Below, in pieces: positions 34,988-44,231 of a stretch of DNA of 64,000 bases. The position numbers and the translations under genes were made by a program. Each line of letters opens with the position of its first letter. Position 1 is the stretch's first letter. The DNA comes from Microcoleus sp036705565 (lineage in GTDB: Bacteria; Cyanobacteriota; Cyanobacteriia; Cyanobacteriales; Microcoleaceae). The stretch lies in the NCBI GenBank assembly GCA_036705565.1, contig JAUBUY010000020.1; one strand, written 5' to 3'. The notes below the pieces were generated by a model. The model was not told the origin of the DNA. It worked only from the letters and a program-made list of their open reading frames with translations, and made no database searches.

Positions 34988-37372
34988 TCAATCGCTGACT
35001 ACCGTAACTTCACAGATAGTAGAAATAGATTCCGGTTCAGGTAAAATACGCACGCGGGCGAATTTTAAACCGCTGACTCCTTGCAGTGATTCTACCATGC
35101 CGGTCTGAACTTTTGGCTCGACCCAACCTTCGCGAGACAAGTAGCGCAAGTATTGTTGGTACTCTTCCCATTCGTCTTCGGTTGAATAAACTACCGTTAA
35201 CATTCCTGGCTGGGTAATTCGCTCTTGTGCGTCTTTGTCAACGGCTTTCTCGATCCGCTTTTTGACAAGTTCGTAGCGGATGTCGCGAGTGCCTTTGACA
35301 TCAAACATTTTTTCGGTGTTTTCGTTGTGAAAAATGTCGATCGTGGTATTCTGCACTAAGACTAAATGTGCGAGTTCCATGTTGATTTGAGACTCGGCTT
35401 GCAGGCGAAAAACTGTGCGGCCGCAATCGCAAATAGCTCGCAGTTGTTCGTACCGTAAACTGTGTAGGTGAAACTGGCTGAATGTGGGGTCGATCGATTT
35501 TCCTGCATAAATCATGTGATCGATGCCGTCGGTGCATTCGATATCGCAGTAGTGGGGCAAAATTTGCTGCATTTTTTCTTGCCAGCGAGCCCAGGTTTCT
35601 TGAAGTTTGGTGCTGATTAGGTTCAACATTTGGTCGTAGCGGTTGCGATCGCTGTAAACGCAGTTGTGCTCATTTTCACAGGCTGCTTGGTAAGCTTTAA
35701 CTGCTGCCTGAACCTTGGGCCCGCACTGCACAAAATAGTCAAAATATACTTCTAAACGCTCGTTTAAATATTCGGCTGCTCGCACCTCCATATCGACTGT
35801 TACTTTTTGTTTTAAATGCTGGATGTAGTCGAGCAAGTCGAGTCGCAGTTGCTCGCCGAGGTGGGTAGTTTGTGTTTCGCAAACAGCATCAGCTATGACT
35901 AAACCTAAGCGAAATTGTTCGAGCAAATCAGTTTGAATGGCTCGGTTTCTTTCGTCGCTAGAACCGCGAATGTCCGAAATTCCGTATAGCGGATGAACAT
36001 CAGCAAATACGATTGTTTCGGGAGGTAGTCCCCAACTTCGCCTTTCTGCTTCTTGGGCGAACCGCCACTCGACTGCGGGATGGATGTTGTGAATGTGGGT
36101 AAACCGCTCCTGTATGGCTTGCCGCAGGGCTGCAATGAAGGCGGGAATGAGTTCTTGGGCGTGTTGAGCGTCAATGCCGTTGAAGTGATTTGGCCGATCG
36201 CACAACAGCCCCACAACTCCCAAAATCCGCTGCCCGCACCCCTCGCGGGTGACGGATTTGACTACGAGGGGCACCAGCAGCATCGATCGAGTTCCCATTC
36301 TCCGCAAAGTTCGATCGCACTCGGTTTCGCACTCCCTACGCAAGTCTGGCACATTCCAAACTTGATTTGCTGCTGTGGCCTTCAAAAAGTGAGAAGCTTC
36401 TAGGGAGTGCATTGAATAAAGAATCGGCTGCAAATGTTGGCCGTCTTTTGCAACTAATAGCTGTACCTGTTCGCCGTCGGGGCGCAGCAGCAAAGTGCCG
36501 TCAGCATGGAAGAGGGATCGCAAACACCGATCGATTCTCTCAAATTTCTCTGGCCGCAGCATCGAATCTTGATCGATCAATAACTGAGTCAGCCGCCGAA
36601 TTTGCTCCTGCACGGTGACATCAAAACCTTCTAGCAACAGCAAGCCTTCTACGCGATAATTATCCAACTGCAATCGATCGGCTAAATTCTCCAGTTGATT
36701 CGGCTGCATCAGCCAAGCTTCCCGTTCCGCTACAGGCATTAATCTTAAAGAAATATCCGCAAATTCATCTATTTTTGAGTCAATTCGAGTAATTTTCAAC
36801 TGTTCCGAACCCAGCCAAAATTCTATAAATCTAGGTTCTCTGTGTTTGGGATTTTTTACACTCGCCATGACAGGTTCTTCTAGCACCCGTAAACCGTCGA
36901 TGTCAATTTGATAATATTGCTTAAATACCCAGTGCAAAAGGTGGCGGCGGTACAATTGTTCTGCTGTTTTGCCGTCCCCATCCTCGAACAGTTGCAGCAG
37001 AGTGATGTCGGTTTCTGCAAACAAACCGTTGGTAAATTGAGTTGCCAAGGGCGTTTCCTCCCAACCTGCCAAGCGACAAAATGCCGCGTTAGCGTAACGC
37101 AGGGCAAAAGTTCCCGGTTGCATTACTGCGATTAAAACGCGGCGATCGCCGAGAAATTGAAACAATCGCTGTAAATCTTGTTTCCACGTTTTCAAGGGTT
37201 CAATTTCTGAAGATTGACTGGGTACTTGGCCCGCCAAAGCTTCGAGTAGCTGTTCTATACTTGGTTCGCTGGGCAGATTGTTACTGTCTGGCTTTGTTGG
37301 GACGATATCTGTCGCTGGCAGTGATTTTACGGAGTTGTTGTTTTGATGGGAAGACGATTTAGGAGTAGACAT
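34988..37372 (-). CDS. PAS/GAF-domain protein of unknown function
   Basis: 794 aa, no membrane segment. After a low-complexity N-tail, ~70-165 reads as a PAS-like domain (LRYANAAFCRLAGWEETPL). Residues ~270-450 are a GAF domain (LRSLFHADGTLLLRPDG, RSMLLVPLVVKS, GVVGLLCDRPNHF). The C-terminal ~340 residues are predicted alpha/beta and contain Cys/His-rich patches (HYCDIECTDGIDHM, RAICDCGRTVF); they match no family known to me. There is no kinase or cyclase domain. It lies just upstream of the giant kinase gene on the same strand, with 300 bp between, so the two may be co-expressed. Confidence 0.78.
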   Translation of the reverse strand: MSTPKSSSHQNNNSVKSLPATDIVPTKPDSNNLPSEPSIEQLLEALAGQVPSQSSEIEPLKTWKQDLQRLFQFLGDRRVLIAVMQPGTFALRYANAAFCRLAGWEETPLATQFTNGLFAETDITLLQLFEDGDGKTAEQLYRRHLLHWVFKQYYQIDIDGLRVLEEPVMASVKNPKHREPRFIEFWLGSEQLKITRIDSKIDEFADISLRLMPVAEREAWLMQPNQLENLADRLQLDNYRVEGLLLLEGFDVTVQEQIRRLTQLLIDQDSMLRPEKFERIDRCLRSLFHADGTLLLRPDGEQVQLLVAKDGQHLQPILYSMHSLEASHFLKATAANQVWNVPDLRRECETECDRTLRRMGTRSMLLVPLVVKSVTREGCGQRILGVVGLLCDRPNHFNGIDAQHAQELIPAFIAALRQAIQERFTHIHNIHPAVEWRFAQEAERRSWGLPPETIVFADVHPLYGISDIRGSSDERNRAIQTDLLEQFRLGLVIADAVCETQTTHLGEQLRLDLLDYIQHLKQKVTVDMEVRAAEYLNERLEVYFDYFVQCGPKVQAAVKAYQAACENEHNCVYSDRNRYDQMLNLISTKLQETWARWQEKMQQILPHYCDIECTDGIDHMIYAGKSIDPTFSQFHLHSLRYEQLRAICDCGRTVFRLQAESQINMELAHLVLVQNTTIDIFHNENTEKMFDVKGTRDIRYELVKKRIEKAVDKDAQERITQPGMLTVVYSTEDEWEEYQQYLRYLSREGWVEPKVQTGMVESLQGVSGLKFARVRILPEPESISTICEVTVVSD

Positions 37373-37628
37373 GAGTAAAACACCTGAAAGCAGTGGATTT
37401 TGCCAAAAAATGTCAGCGATCGGCGATTATGGCTTTGTAAAGAGCTTATATCCTGTTTGTAAAGTTTGTGTATGGATATCGGAAACTGGGTTTTTTCTCG
37501 GAGGATGGGCCCAGGGACTTTTACTTTTATTCACAAACAACCTCTCAGTCTCGACGTTATAGGTGATATTAACGTGTTTACTGCCTGGGGGGTAACACCC
37601 ATTATAAGCGGTAGACAGTAGCGGATAG

Positions 37629-37782
37629 TGTCAATCGATTTTAGATTTTCTATTTTAGATTAAAGAATTGACCCTAGGGATAAATGCGGGGGCTCTTCTG
37701 ATTTTCGATTTTCGATTAAAGAATTGATTCCACCGATAAATCACGTGGCGGGTACCACATGAAGAAATTCGTGGTCAGCAAC
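37629..37782. repeat. ~150-bp dispersed repeat, copy A
   Basis: Matches 57436-57586 over its whole length by eye: GTCAATCGATTTTAGATTTT at the start, the segment GGATAAATGCGGGGGCT, GATTTTCGATTTTCGATT, and AATTCGTGGTCAG at the end. It lies within the 37373-38045 gap, which also carries the RTX promoter and STRR-like TTGGGAATTGG units. Confidence 0.85.
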
Positions 37783-38007
37783 TAATGCTATTTGACTAAA
37801 AGGCGAGATATATAGCAGGTTTGGGTTGAATGAAGCACAGCCCTGGTAATTGGGAATTGGGAATTGGTAACTGATACGATCGCGTAACCGAAGTATTGAT
37901 AATTGTAATTGACTATAGCTCAACAGGTTGCTTGTCATTAATTGAGAAACTAAAAATTGCAGCCCAAATCCAAATTCTTGCTATTTGGCAATAGAATAAT
38001 TAAAATG

Positions 38008-38013
38008 TATAAT
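38008..38013 (+). promoter_or_regulatory. Putative -10 box of the RTX gene
   Basis: TATAAT lies 32 bp before the ATG at 38046, and GAAAGGAC serves as ribosome-binding site. No clear -35 is seen. Confidence 0.5.
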
Positions 38014-38045
38014 ACAGCTAAGAGGATTTTTGAAAGGACATAGTT

Positions 38046-38828
38046 ATGGCTTTAACGGTTAACAATCTTATTGGCGATGTGACGGGATTTCCTGTATTTG
38101 CTGGGGGCGGGCCACGTCTTTTGGCATTCGCTACACCCGATGAGATTAACGTAGGGAATGGAAATTTGGCGTCTTTTCCCTGGGGAGTTTGGGGACTCGA
38201 TGGCAACGATACTATAGGAGGTTCGTCGGATTCTAACGAACGGCTGTTAGGAAATAACGGCAATGATATTATCGGTGGTGGTGGCGGAAATGACATAATT
38301 TACGGCGGGAAAGAGGACGATCGCCTGGATGGAAATGATGGCAACGACGTAGTTAGGGGCGACGCCGGAAATGACCTGATCTTCGGAGGGTTCGGGAACG
38401 ATATCCTGCGGGGAGGGCAAGGAGACGACGATTTAGAGGGCAATGAGGGCGACGATTTCTTAGCAGGCGATCGGGGAGTTGACGTGCTCACGGGAGGCCT
38501 CGGTGGTGACATATTCGTCCTCAGAAGCAACGATGAAGCATTTGGTATAGATGGAGCAGATGTCATTACCGATTTTAACTTCGACGAGGGCGATCGCATC
38601 GGTTTGACGGACGGTTTAACAGAACTAGACCTTTTCTTTGAAAACGACAATTTGATTGCTTACGATAACGACGGAATCATCAACGACATGGTGATTGAAA
38701 ACATATTTACCGGACAGATTGTGGGGATAGTTTTAAACACGGACAACTTTGAACTTATCGGTGCATTTGAACAGGCAAGTCCGTTTGCTTTGGCAGTTAA
38801 CGGTTCTCAATTCCAGTTTTTGGCTTAG
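38046..38828 (+). CDS. Calcium-binding RTX (hemolysin-type) protein
   Basis: 260 aa. Residues ~55-155 contain about ten nonapeptide repeats of the GGxGNDxI/L type (NNGNDIIGG, GDAGNDLIFG, GFGNDILRGG, GQGDDDLEG), which fold as a Ca2+-binding beta-roll. The C-terminal ~100 residues, with GADVITDFNFDEGDRI, match the usual secretion-signal-proximal region of such proteins. There is no N-terminal signal peptide, consistent with type I export, but no transporter genes are in the window. It is probably an extracellular surface or sheath protein. No enzymatic domain is present. Confidence 0.9.
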   Translation: MALTVNNLIGDVTGFPVFAGGGPRLLAFATPDEINVGNGNLASFPWGVWGLDGNDTIGGSSDSNERLLGNNGNDIIGGGGGNDIIYGGKEDDRLDGNDGNDVVRGDAGNDLIFGGFGNDILRGGQGDDDLEGNEGDDFLAGDRGVDVLTGGLGGDIFVLRSNDEAFGIDGADVITDFNFDEGDRIGLTDGLTELDLFFENDNLIAYDNDGIINDMVIENIFTGQIVGIVLNTDNFELIGAFEQASPFALAVNGSQFQFLA

Positions 38829-38852
38829 TTATTTGTAGGGAATTAGACTGGC

Positions 38853-38886
38853 AAAATCCCCCATAACCCCCCTTAACAAGGGGGGA
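38853..38886. repeat. Palindromic C/G-rich repeat downstream of the RTX gene
   Basis: CCCCCATAACCCCCCTTAAC and AAGGGGGG form a hairpin, related to 29058-29132. It could act as a transcript end for the RTX gene. Confidence 0.6.
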
Positions 38887-38973
38887 ACAAGAGCGCTCGA
38901 AGTCCCCAATTTCTCCCTTTATATATTATTATGCTAATCTAAAAGTAGAAACTAAAAATCGGGGAAAGTATAT

Positions 38974-39579
38974 ATGACCATTGCCACTCACCCCAAATTA
39001 ACTGCACTCCCGGAACAGCGGTTGATTTTGCCGCTATCAATGACTTGGGAACAGTTCAAAGCTCTGGATTCCTTGCTAGAGTACACTCGCAGTGTTCGCT
39101 TGTCTTACCTCGACGGATATGTGGAAATTATGACACTTTCGCCGGAACATGAAACCATTAAATGCCTGCTGGCATTGCTGCTAGGTCAGTTTTTTTTAGA
39201 AAAAGATATTAGTTTTAGACCGACGGGCAGTGCTACACTCCAAGGGGAAACAAAAGGCAGCAGCAAGGAACCAGATTTATCTTACTACTTTGGCGAAGAC
39301 CGGCGGCAGCGAGAAACACCCGATTTGGCGATCGAAGTTGTTTTTACTAGCGGAACTATTAATAAACTGGAATTCTACCGCAGATTTAACGTAGCCGAAG
39401 TTTGGTTTTGGGAAGACGGTGTATTTTCGATTTACCAACTGAACTCGGAAGGTTACGATCGCGTTTCTCGGAGTATGCTGTTGCCGGATTTGGATCTAGA
39501 ATTGCTGGGGAGATGCCTGCAAATGTCCGAAGAAAAAGAAGCTTTGAAAGTGTTTCGGGACGCAGTGCGAGGCTGCTAA
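38974..39579 (+). CDS. Uma2-family (DUF820) putative restriction-fold nuclease
   Basis: 201 aa. It has the PD-(D/E)XK-like core: an N-terminal TWEQFKALDSLLEYTRSVRL, then YLDGYVEIM, EPDLSYYFG, and PDLAIEVVFTSGTINKLEFYRRF, ending VAEVWFWEDGVFSIYQL. These proteins occur in dozens of copies per filamentous cyanobacterial genome, and their role is unknown. The usual ExK pair is not fully clear (EVVFTSG). A short minus-strand gap follows before the membrane operon. Confidence 0.88.
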   Translation: MTIATHPKLTALPEQRLILPLSMTWEQFKALDSLLEYTRSVRLSYLDGYVEIMTLSPEHETIKCLLALLLGQFFLEKDISFRPTGSATLQGETKGSSKEPDLSYYFGEDRRQRETPDLAIEVVFTSGTINKLEFYRRFNVAEVWFWEDGVFSIYQLNSEGYDRVSRSMLLPDLDLELLGRCLQMSEEKEALKVFRDAVRGC

Positions 39580-39725
39580 TTATTTGGGAAGTAGAGGGGC
39601 GATCGCGCTTTTTGACAAATTGGGGTGTAAGGGCGATCGCACTTTTGTAGTAACTAGGATATCAGCAGCTAGGGTTTGGGCTTAATCTCTGGTAATTTAA
39701 AACTTAATTGGTAATATGGATAAAA

Positions 39726-41360
39726 TCAAGGAGTTTCAGTTTTGATTCTGTTGCTTATTAGCGTGTAGTTATTCTGATAAGCAGCCAGCTTTTCTTTAGC
39801 TTTAGCTTCGACAAATGTACCTTGAGGAATAGAACTTAACAAGTTGATCGCCTGCTGCAATTTTGATTGAGCATTCTGCCAGACTTCTTTAGGATGAGGT
39901 GGATTATTAACCATGACGGCAGCTTCCCATGCTAGTTTTTGGGCGGATTCTAAATTAGTGGCTGCTTTCTGTTCAGTAACAATTCTATTAGTAATCGCCT
40001 GATAGTTAGTTCGATAAACACTTAGCTTTTCTTGAGCTTGAGTTGCAACAGGCGAATTGTCGGGAATTGCCTCTAACAATTTGATTGATTCCTGCCACTT
40101 CCCTTGTACTTGCTGCCAATTTTCTAGTGGATGAGGTGGATTTTGAGTCATAACGGCAGCTTCCATTGCTAGTTTTTGAGCGGCTGCTAAATTTGTTGCT
40201 GTTGGGTCTGGCTGAGGAGCCGGTGTTAAGGTGGGTGAAGGTTCAGAATTTGGTTTTTGCTCCCCAACATTTAGAGGAATTTCCGAATTTGGTATTGTCT
40301 GCTGACTCGGTGAAATTTGAAAGGTAGTTTTCCAGCCGATAAAACCCACAACTCCTAGAGTCAGTGTGGATAGTATCAGTATCCAGCCACTTCTACCCCC
40401 GCGTCTTTGCTCTGAAAACATGGTACTGTCAATAGTATTTAGAGATTCTCCTGTCTGTGTGGCTCTTTCGCTTTGCTTACGACTAGGTTTTTTTTGTTCC
40501 TTGCGACGGCGTTCTTTTTCTAGGTGTTTAAGAGATTGTTCAGCCTGTCCTCTTAACCTATTAGCCCGGTCAATTAAAGCATTAGCTTTTTCTTTTAAAG
40601 ATACACATTCATTCAAGATAATTCCTAATGTTGTAGTTTGATCCTCATAAGATATAATAAGCCCATGCTCTTCATCAAACCATTCTATCGCAAACACTGA
40701 TTCCCCAAAGTAAGATATAAAAGCTTTTATGCGCTCAATTGGCTCGACATTACGTTCAAGATTGTGTAGGATACTATCCAGTTTGGGCAGAACCTGTTTT
40801 AGCTGTTCTTGAGCTACCTTTATTTGCTGAACTTGTTCCCTTAAAGTTTGCTCTTCATCAAAGTCTATGTGAATTCTTAAATTTTCATCAATTTGCCTTA
40901 CTTCTTCTGGAATACTTAGAGATTTCCTTTCCCATTCTAGCTTGATCAATAATTGTGAATCATTTAAAATATTTTCTGCTATATTCTTTAAACCATCGCC
41001 CCACTCAATTAAGTTTTCAACATTTTCTATTAAGTCAGCAAGAGACGTTTCCTTATCTGGGTCGCCCAATTTTTCAGCAAGTAAGCCACTCCCTGCCGAT
41101 ACAAGTGCATCTACTAAAAATCCACCAGGTATGAACCAGCCCGCAACTGCGCCTAACAAAGGTATCGCTCCCAAAAATCCTTTATTGAATCTCTCATTAT
41201 TTAATACTTCTTCAAGTTCCTTGCCAATAGTATTTAGTCGCTTTATAAGATTATCGATCTTCCCAATTTCACGTCTGATTTCACTAGGATTGCCAATAGT
41301 AAGTTTCATTTCCTCGGCAATTTCTGGCAGTTGGTTTAGAAGGTTTTCAATGTCAGCCAT
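39726..41360 (-). CDS. Membrane protein with duplicated C-terminal helical repeat; last gene of the unknown operon
   Basis: 544 aa. The N-terminal ~330 residues are helical and partly coiled-coil. They include a Gly-rich hydrophobic hairpin (GFLGAIPLLGAVAGWFIPGG, ~60-80) and a basic segment (KHLEKERRRKEQKKPSRKQSER). A membrane helix follows at about 330-348 (ILILSTLTLGVVGFIGW), then a Pro-rich linker. Two ~65-residue repeats close the protein, each running from AAQKLA.EAAVM..NPPHP through WQ to a YQ/YR-N-Y end. That repeat occurs at the C-terminus of other cyanobacterial proteins. Function unknown. It lies 69 bp after the coiled-coil gene of the same operon. Confidence 0.75.
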   Translation of the reverse strand: MADIENLLNQLPEIAEEMKLTIGNPSEIRREIGKIDNLIKRLNTIGKELEEVLNNERFNKGFLGAIPLLGAVAGWFIPGGFLVDALVSAGSGLLAEKLGDPDKETSLADLIENVENLIEWGDGLKNIAENILNDSQLLIKLEWERKSLSIPEEVRQIDENLRIHIDFDEEQTLREQVQQIKVAQEQLKQVLPKLDSILHNLERNVEPIERIKAFISYFGESVFAIEWFDEEHGLIISYEDQTTTLGIILNECVSLKEKANALIDRANRLRGQAEQSLKHLEKERRRKEQKKPSRKQSERATQTGESLNTIDSTMFSEQRRGGRSGWILILSTLTLGVVGFIGWKTTFQISPSQQTIPNSEIPLNVGEQKPNSEPSPTLTPAPQPDPTATNLAAAQKLAMEAAVMTQNPPHPLENWQQVQGKWQESIKLLEAIPDNSPVATQAQEKLSVYRTNYQAITNRIVTEQKAATNLESAQKLAWEAAVMVNNPPHPKEVWQNAQSKLQQAINLLSSIPQGTFVEAKAKEKLAAYQNNYTLISNRIKTETP

Positions 41361-41429
41361 GATTTACTCTCCTTTAGAGTGGAGGAATCCCCACTCTAGT
41401 TTATCAATAATCGTTTAACAGCTAGCTAA

Positions 41430-41816
41430 TTAAAACTTCCACTCGTGGTTGGGATCGGCGAGAGCAGCCTGCACAGAAGATAAATTAGCCAGTTCTTTAA
41501 ACGGGCTAGACTTAGCAAGCTCTGTAATCGAATCTAATGCTAATCCCAGTTGCTCATTATTACCAGATGCTATTGCTCGATCGACCACATCGAAAAGTTG
41601 ATTAAAATTTTGCGATCGTTCATCAAAAGAGCGATCGAGGTACTCCATTAATAAGTCACGTTGAGCTTTAATCTTGGCGAGGCTTTCCTTTTCCCAAGCT
41701 TTGATTTCACGGCGCTTTGTCCGCTCTTGTTCAGCGATTTGCTTGTACTCAAGGTAATGTGCAATAACTTGCTGAAAGGCATCAGCACCGCTAACAAACG
41801 CTGCTATTTTGCTCAT
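41430..41816 (-). CDS. Coiled-coil protein of unknown function (third gene of the operon)
   Basis: 128 aa from ATG 41816, which follows GAGGAAATTAAC; an overlapping GTG at 41831 would add five residues. It begins MSKIAAFVSGADAFQQVIAH and has a strongly charged helical centre (EQERTKRREIKAWEKESLAK), predicted coiled coil. A second helical bundle reads NQLFDVVDRAIASGNNEQLG. No membrane segment. It starts 11 bp after the stop of the glycine-zipper protein, so both are made from one message and may interact. No family function is known to me. Confidence 0.75.
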   Translation of the reverse strand: MSKIAAFVSGADAFQQVIAHYLEYKQIAEQERTKRREIKAWEKESLAKIKAQRDLLMEYLDRSFDERSQNFNQLFDVVDRAIASGNNEQLGLALDSITELAKSSPFKELANLSSVQAALADPNHEWKF

Positions 41817-41827
41817 TGTTAATTTCC

Positions 41828-42790
41828 TCACATATTACGGTATTTTGCTTGAATATTCGCCACGGCAGAATTCAGATTTCCTTGGCTATCTAACACAGGG
41901 GTTTTCATAATTTCTACAAGGCCTTTCACCAGTAGGGCTACCTGTTGAAACTTAGCAGCATCTTGAACTCGATCAAAGGGTTTTGATTCAAGTTCGTTGA
42001 GAAGTAGAGCAACGCGGCTATCTAACTCAGACACCAATTTGCCTAATTCTTTGACTCGCCGTTCGACTTGTCGGATGAAATCTCTAGCCTCTTCAATTTT
42101 GGCAACTTCAACGTTAACCTGAGCTTCGTATTCACGTGCTTTCGTTAAAGCTTCCTCACCTTTACCTGCAATTTGGAAACCGCCAACAGCTAAAGCAGGG
42201 CCAAGTGCAATACCTCCGAGTACAGCCCCACCTAGTGCCATGCTGCCACCGCCTAACCACGCCGCCACACCAGACATACCGAGTTGAGAAACAGCTACAT
42301 TGGTACTAAACAAGCCAAAAAATTGAGGAACTGCAACTGTCCCAAAAGTTTGGGCCACGCCTACTGCTGTAGCACCAGCCGCCGCGCCTGCCCCTGCGGA
42401 TGAAGTCACACCTTGGAATACTTCCTGACCTTCCAGCGCGACAGTTTTGTATTCTTTTAGCTGCTGAATTGATATGCCTTCTAGTCCCGCTAAAAATTTC
42501 ATATCACTTTGGGAAGCTTTCTGGCCAATGCGTTCGATGAAAGCCACAAACCGCCCAATAGTACGATGCCTTACACGAATTTGCAGTTGACCGTAAACTT
42601 CTGCTAATCTGTTGGCTGCTTCCCAGTCTACTTTTAGATCGCTGACTGCTTTCTCGTGTCGATGTTGGGATCGTTCTCCTATTTCCTTGGCTTGATTGAT
42701 GTTACCAAAGCCTTCAGTACCTTTCACAGCGCCATACGCAGCAGTAGCTAAAACAGCAGCGCCCATAATAAACGGAATTACAAAAATCAT
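41828..42790 (-). CDS. Glycine-zipper membrane protein with flanking coiled coils (second gene of the operon)
   Basis: 320 aa. A short hydrophobic N-terminus (FVIPFIMGAAVLATAAYGAV) is followed by a charged helical region. The centre (~128-208) is Gly/Ala-rich and hydrophobic (SSAGAGAAAGATAVGVAQ, WLGGGSMALGGAVLGGIALG, PALAVGGF), and a long amphipathic coiled coil follows (EYEAQVNVEVAKIEEARDFI). The layout of coiled coil, glycine-zipper hairpin and coiled coil resembles proteins that insert into or remodel membranes, including pore formers. This is a pattern-level inference, not a family match. Its start lies 26 bp after the upstream gene's stop. Confidence 0.75.
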   Translation of the reverse strand: MIFVIPFIMGAAVLATAAYGAVKGTEGFGNINQAKEIGERSQHRHEKAVSDLKVDWEAANRLAEVYGQLQIRVRHRTIGRFVAFIERIGQKASQSDMKFLAGLEGISIQQLKEYKTVALEGQEVFQGVTSSAGAGAAAGATAVGVAQTFGTVAVPQFFGLFSTNVAVSQLGMSGVAAWLGGGSMALGGAVLGGIALGPALAVGGFQIAGKGEEALTKAREYEAQVNVEVAKIEEARDFIRQVERRVKELGKLVSELDSRVALLLNELESKPFDRVQDAAKFQQVALLVKGLVEIMKTPVLDSQGNLNSAVANIQAKYRNM

Positions 42791-42816
42791 AAACTACTCC
42801 TTTTCTTCCCAGTAAA

Positions 42817-44016
42817 TCAATCACCCAAAGACACGTTTAGCTCCCAGTTTTTATCCTCCATCTCTTGATATGAATATGTCAAATCGCCTCGCCTACCGAT
42901 CTGAATTGTGTAAAACTCTGCTTTTCTTATACCATTCACTTCGATAGAAAATTGGCAGTGGTTATCAGATATTATTTTACCTATGCCTAACTCTCCAGTC
43001 GCAATGGTTTCTCCTTTATGATCTTTTACTAGCACCTGCCTACCACTTTTAATATCCCCGTAACCTCCTTTTCCATTACAAAACTGACCCACTCCACCGA
43101 AGAAGTCATCCTTGAGTGTTAGTGAGCCTTTAATATTGTGATTGAAGCCTAAAAAAGGTATTCCTTTAAAGGTTAGAGTTGCTAAGACAATAACTCCTAC
43201 TACAATCAAACGTTTTTGACGATCTGGATTTTCATTAATATAATTTTGACCGATGTCTAACAATTCTTTAAATTTTCGTTCTCTAAGCAGCTCAATAATC
43301 GGAGTCAATAGATCAGTCAAATTTGCAAATTTATCTGTTGATAATTTTTTTGAATCTGAACTAACCTCTGCCTTTAGCTCAAACTCTCGATTCCAAGCCG
43401 GAAAATCCTCACCCGCCTGCTGCCCGTAAACCTTCACAGAAGCGATCGCCCCCGCCTTCAAATTCATCAACTCCCTGCGGACAATCCTGATAGAAGCCTC
43501 CTCATCAGGAACCCGATCGCCCTCCAGCATCACCTGCAAACAACCATCTTGCAAACTCGCAGTCGCACTAATCCCCTTATTCTGTAACGGAAAATTTAAC
43601 AGAGATGCGATCGCCTCCACATCCCCAAGCTTAGCCCGTTCCTTCAAACTAAGCTGATTTGACTCCGTATTTTCACTAGAAATTGCCCGCCCCTCTGTAA
43701 CATCCGTAACAGGCAACTTTTGCCCCGCCACTTCAAACTCTTGACTCCACGCCGGCACCTTCGCACCTGTCTGTCGCCCGTAAACCTTGACTTTCTCAAT
43801 CGATGCAGCCCCCAAACCAGCGATCGACTTACTCACCCACACGGCCAAGACTTGCTGACTAGGCGCTTCAGCCGATTCCAGCATCACCTGTAAACAACCA
43901 TCCTTAAGGGAAGCTGCGGCGGTGATGCCCTTGGCTTGTAGCTGGCGGTTCAGCAGAAGCGCGATCGCCTTTGCATCTCCCTGTTTCGCGAGTTCCAAAA
44001 TATTCGGTTGTGTCAT
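42817..44016 (-). CDS. Two-copy cyanobacterial repeat-domain membrane protein (first gene of the operon)
   Basis: 399 aa from ATG 44016 (MTQPNILELAKQGD); the TTG start further up is unlikely. Two copies of a ~95-residue domain (about 4-100 and 125-220) share ELAKQGDAKAIA.LLN..LQ.KGI, DGCLQVMLE and VKVYGRQTG...PAW..EFE. That domain recurs in cyanobacterial proteins next to kinases, peptidases and NTPases, with unknown role. A membrane helix lies near 271-293 (RLIVVGVIVLATLTFKGIPF), and the C-terminal ~100 residues form a beta-rich outer domain (GSLTLKDDFFGGVGQFCNG). It leads a four-gene operon divergent from the STAND ATPase. Confidence 0.8.
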   Translation of the reverse strand: MTQPNILELAKQGDAKAIALLLNRQLQAKGITAAASLKDGCLQVMLESAEAPSQQVLAVWVSKSIAGLGAASIEKVKVYGRQTGAKVPAWSQEFEVAGQKLPVTDVTEGRAISSENTESNQLSLKERAKLGDVEAIASLLNFPLQNKGISATASLQDGCLQVMLEGDRVPDEEASIRIVRRELMNLKAGAIASVKVYGQQAGEDFPAWNREFELKAEVSSDSKKLSTDKFANLTDLLTPIIELLRERKFKELLDIGQNYINENPDRQKRLIVVGVIVLATLTFKGIPFLGFNHNIKGSLTLKDDFFGGVGQFCNGKGGYGDIKSGRQVLVKDHKGETIATGELGIGKIISDNHCQFSIEVNGIRKAEFYTIQIGRRGDLTYSYQEMEDKNWELNVSLGD

Positions 44017-44104
44017 AACAGGTAGATACAACTAGCGCTGAGCCTAACATTTTCTGCTTTAAGTATAAATTATTTCCTAATTGCCCAAAATTTTCAAGCC
44101 ATAT

Positions 44105-44194
44105 AAAGTCATATTTAGTAGTTTTTTCCATCCCAAGGAGGTCATAAAAAGTCATATTTAGTTGGTTGCTACTAAAAAAGTCATATTTAGTTGG
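44105..44194. promoter_or_regulatory. Three direct repeats (AAAGTCATATTTAGT[TGG]) in the divergent promoter region
   Basis: Copies start at 44105 (15 bp match), 44148 and 44177 (18 bp match each). The third overlaps the -35/-10 spacer of the ATPase promoter, so a bound protein would affect that gene, and the first lies near the start of the divergent operon. Direct repeats of this type suggest an operator for a dedicated regulator. No candidate regulator is encoded apart from the HTH-like N-terminus of the ATPase itself. Confidence 0.65.
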
Positions 44195-44196
44195 GT

Positions 44197-44202
44197 TATA
44201 AT
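44197..44202 (+). promoter_or_regulatory. -10 box of the STAND ATPase gene
   Basis: A perfect TATAAT 30 bp upstream of ATG 44232, directly after the third operator-like repeat. Confidence 0.6.
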
Positions 44203-44231
44203 CTGGTCAACCCCTTGCATATACGTGACCG

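Noticed and set aside
38018..38650. Long Ser/Pro-rich ORFs antisense to the RTX gene
   Set aside because: They are shadows of the repetitive glycine/aspartate codons of the RTX repeats.
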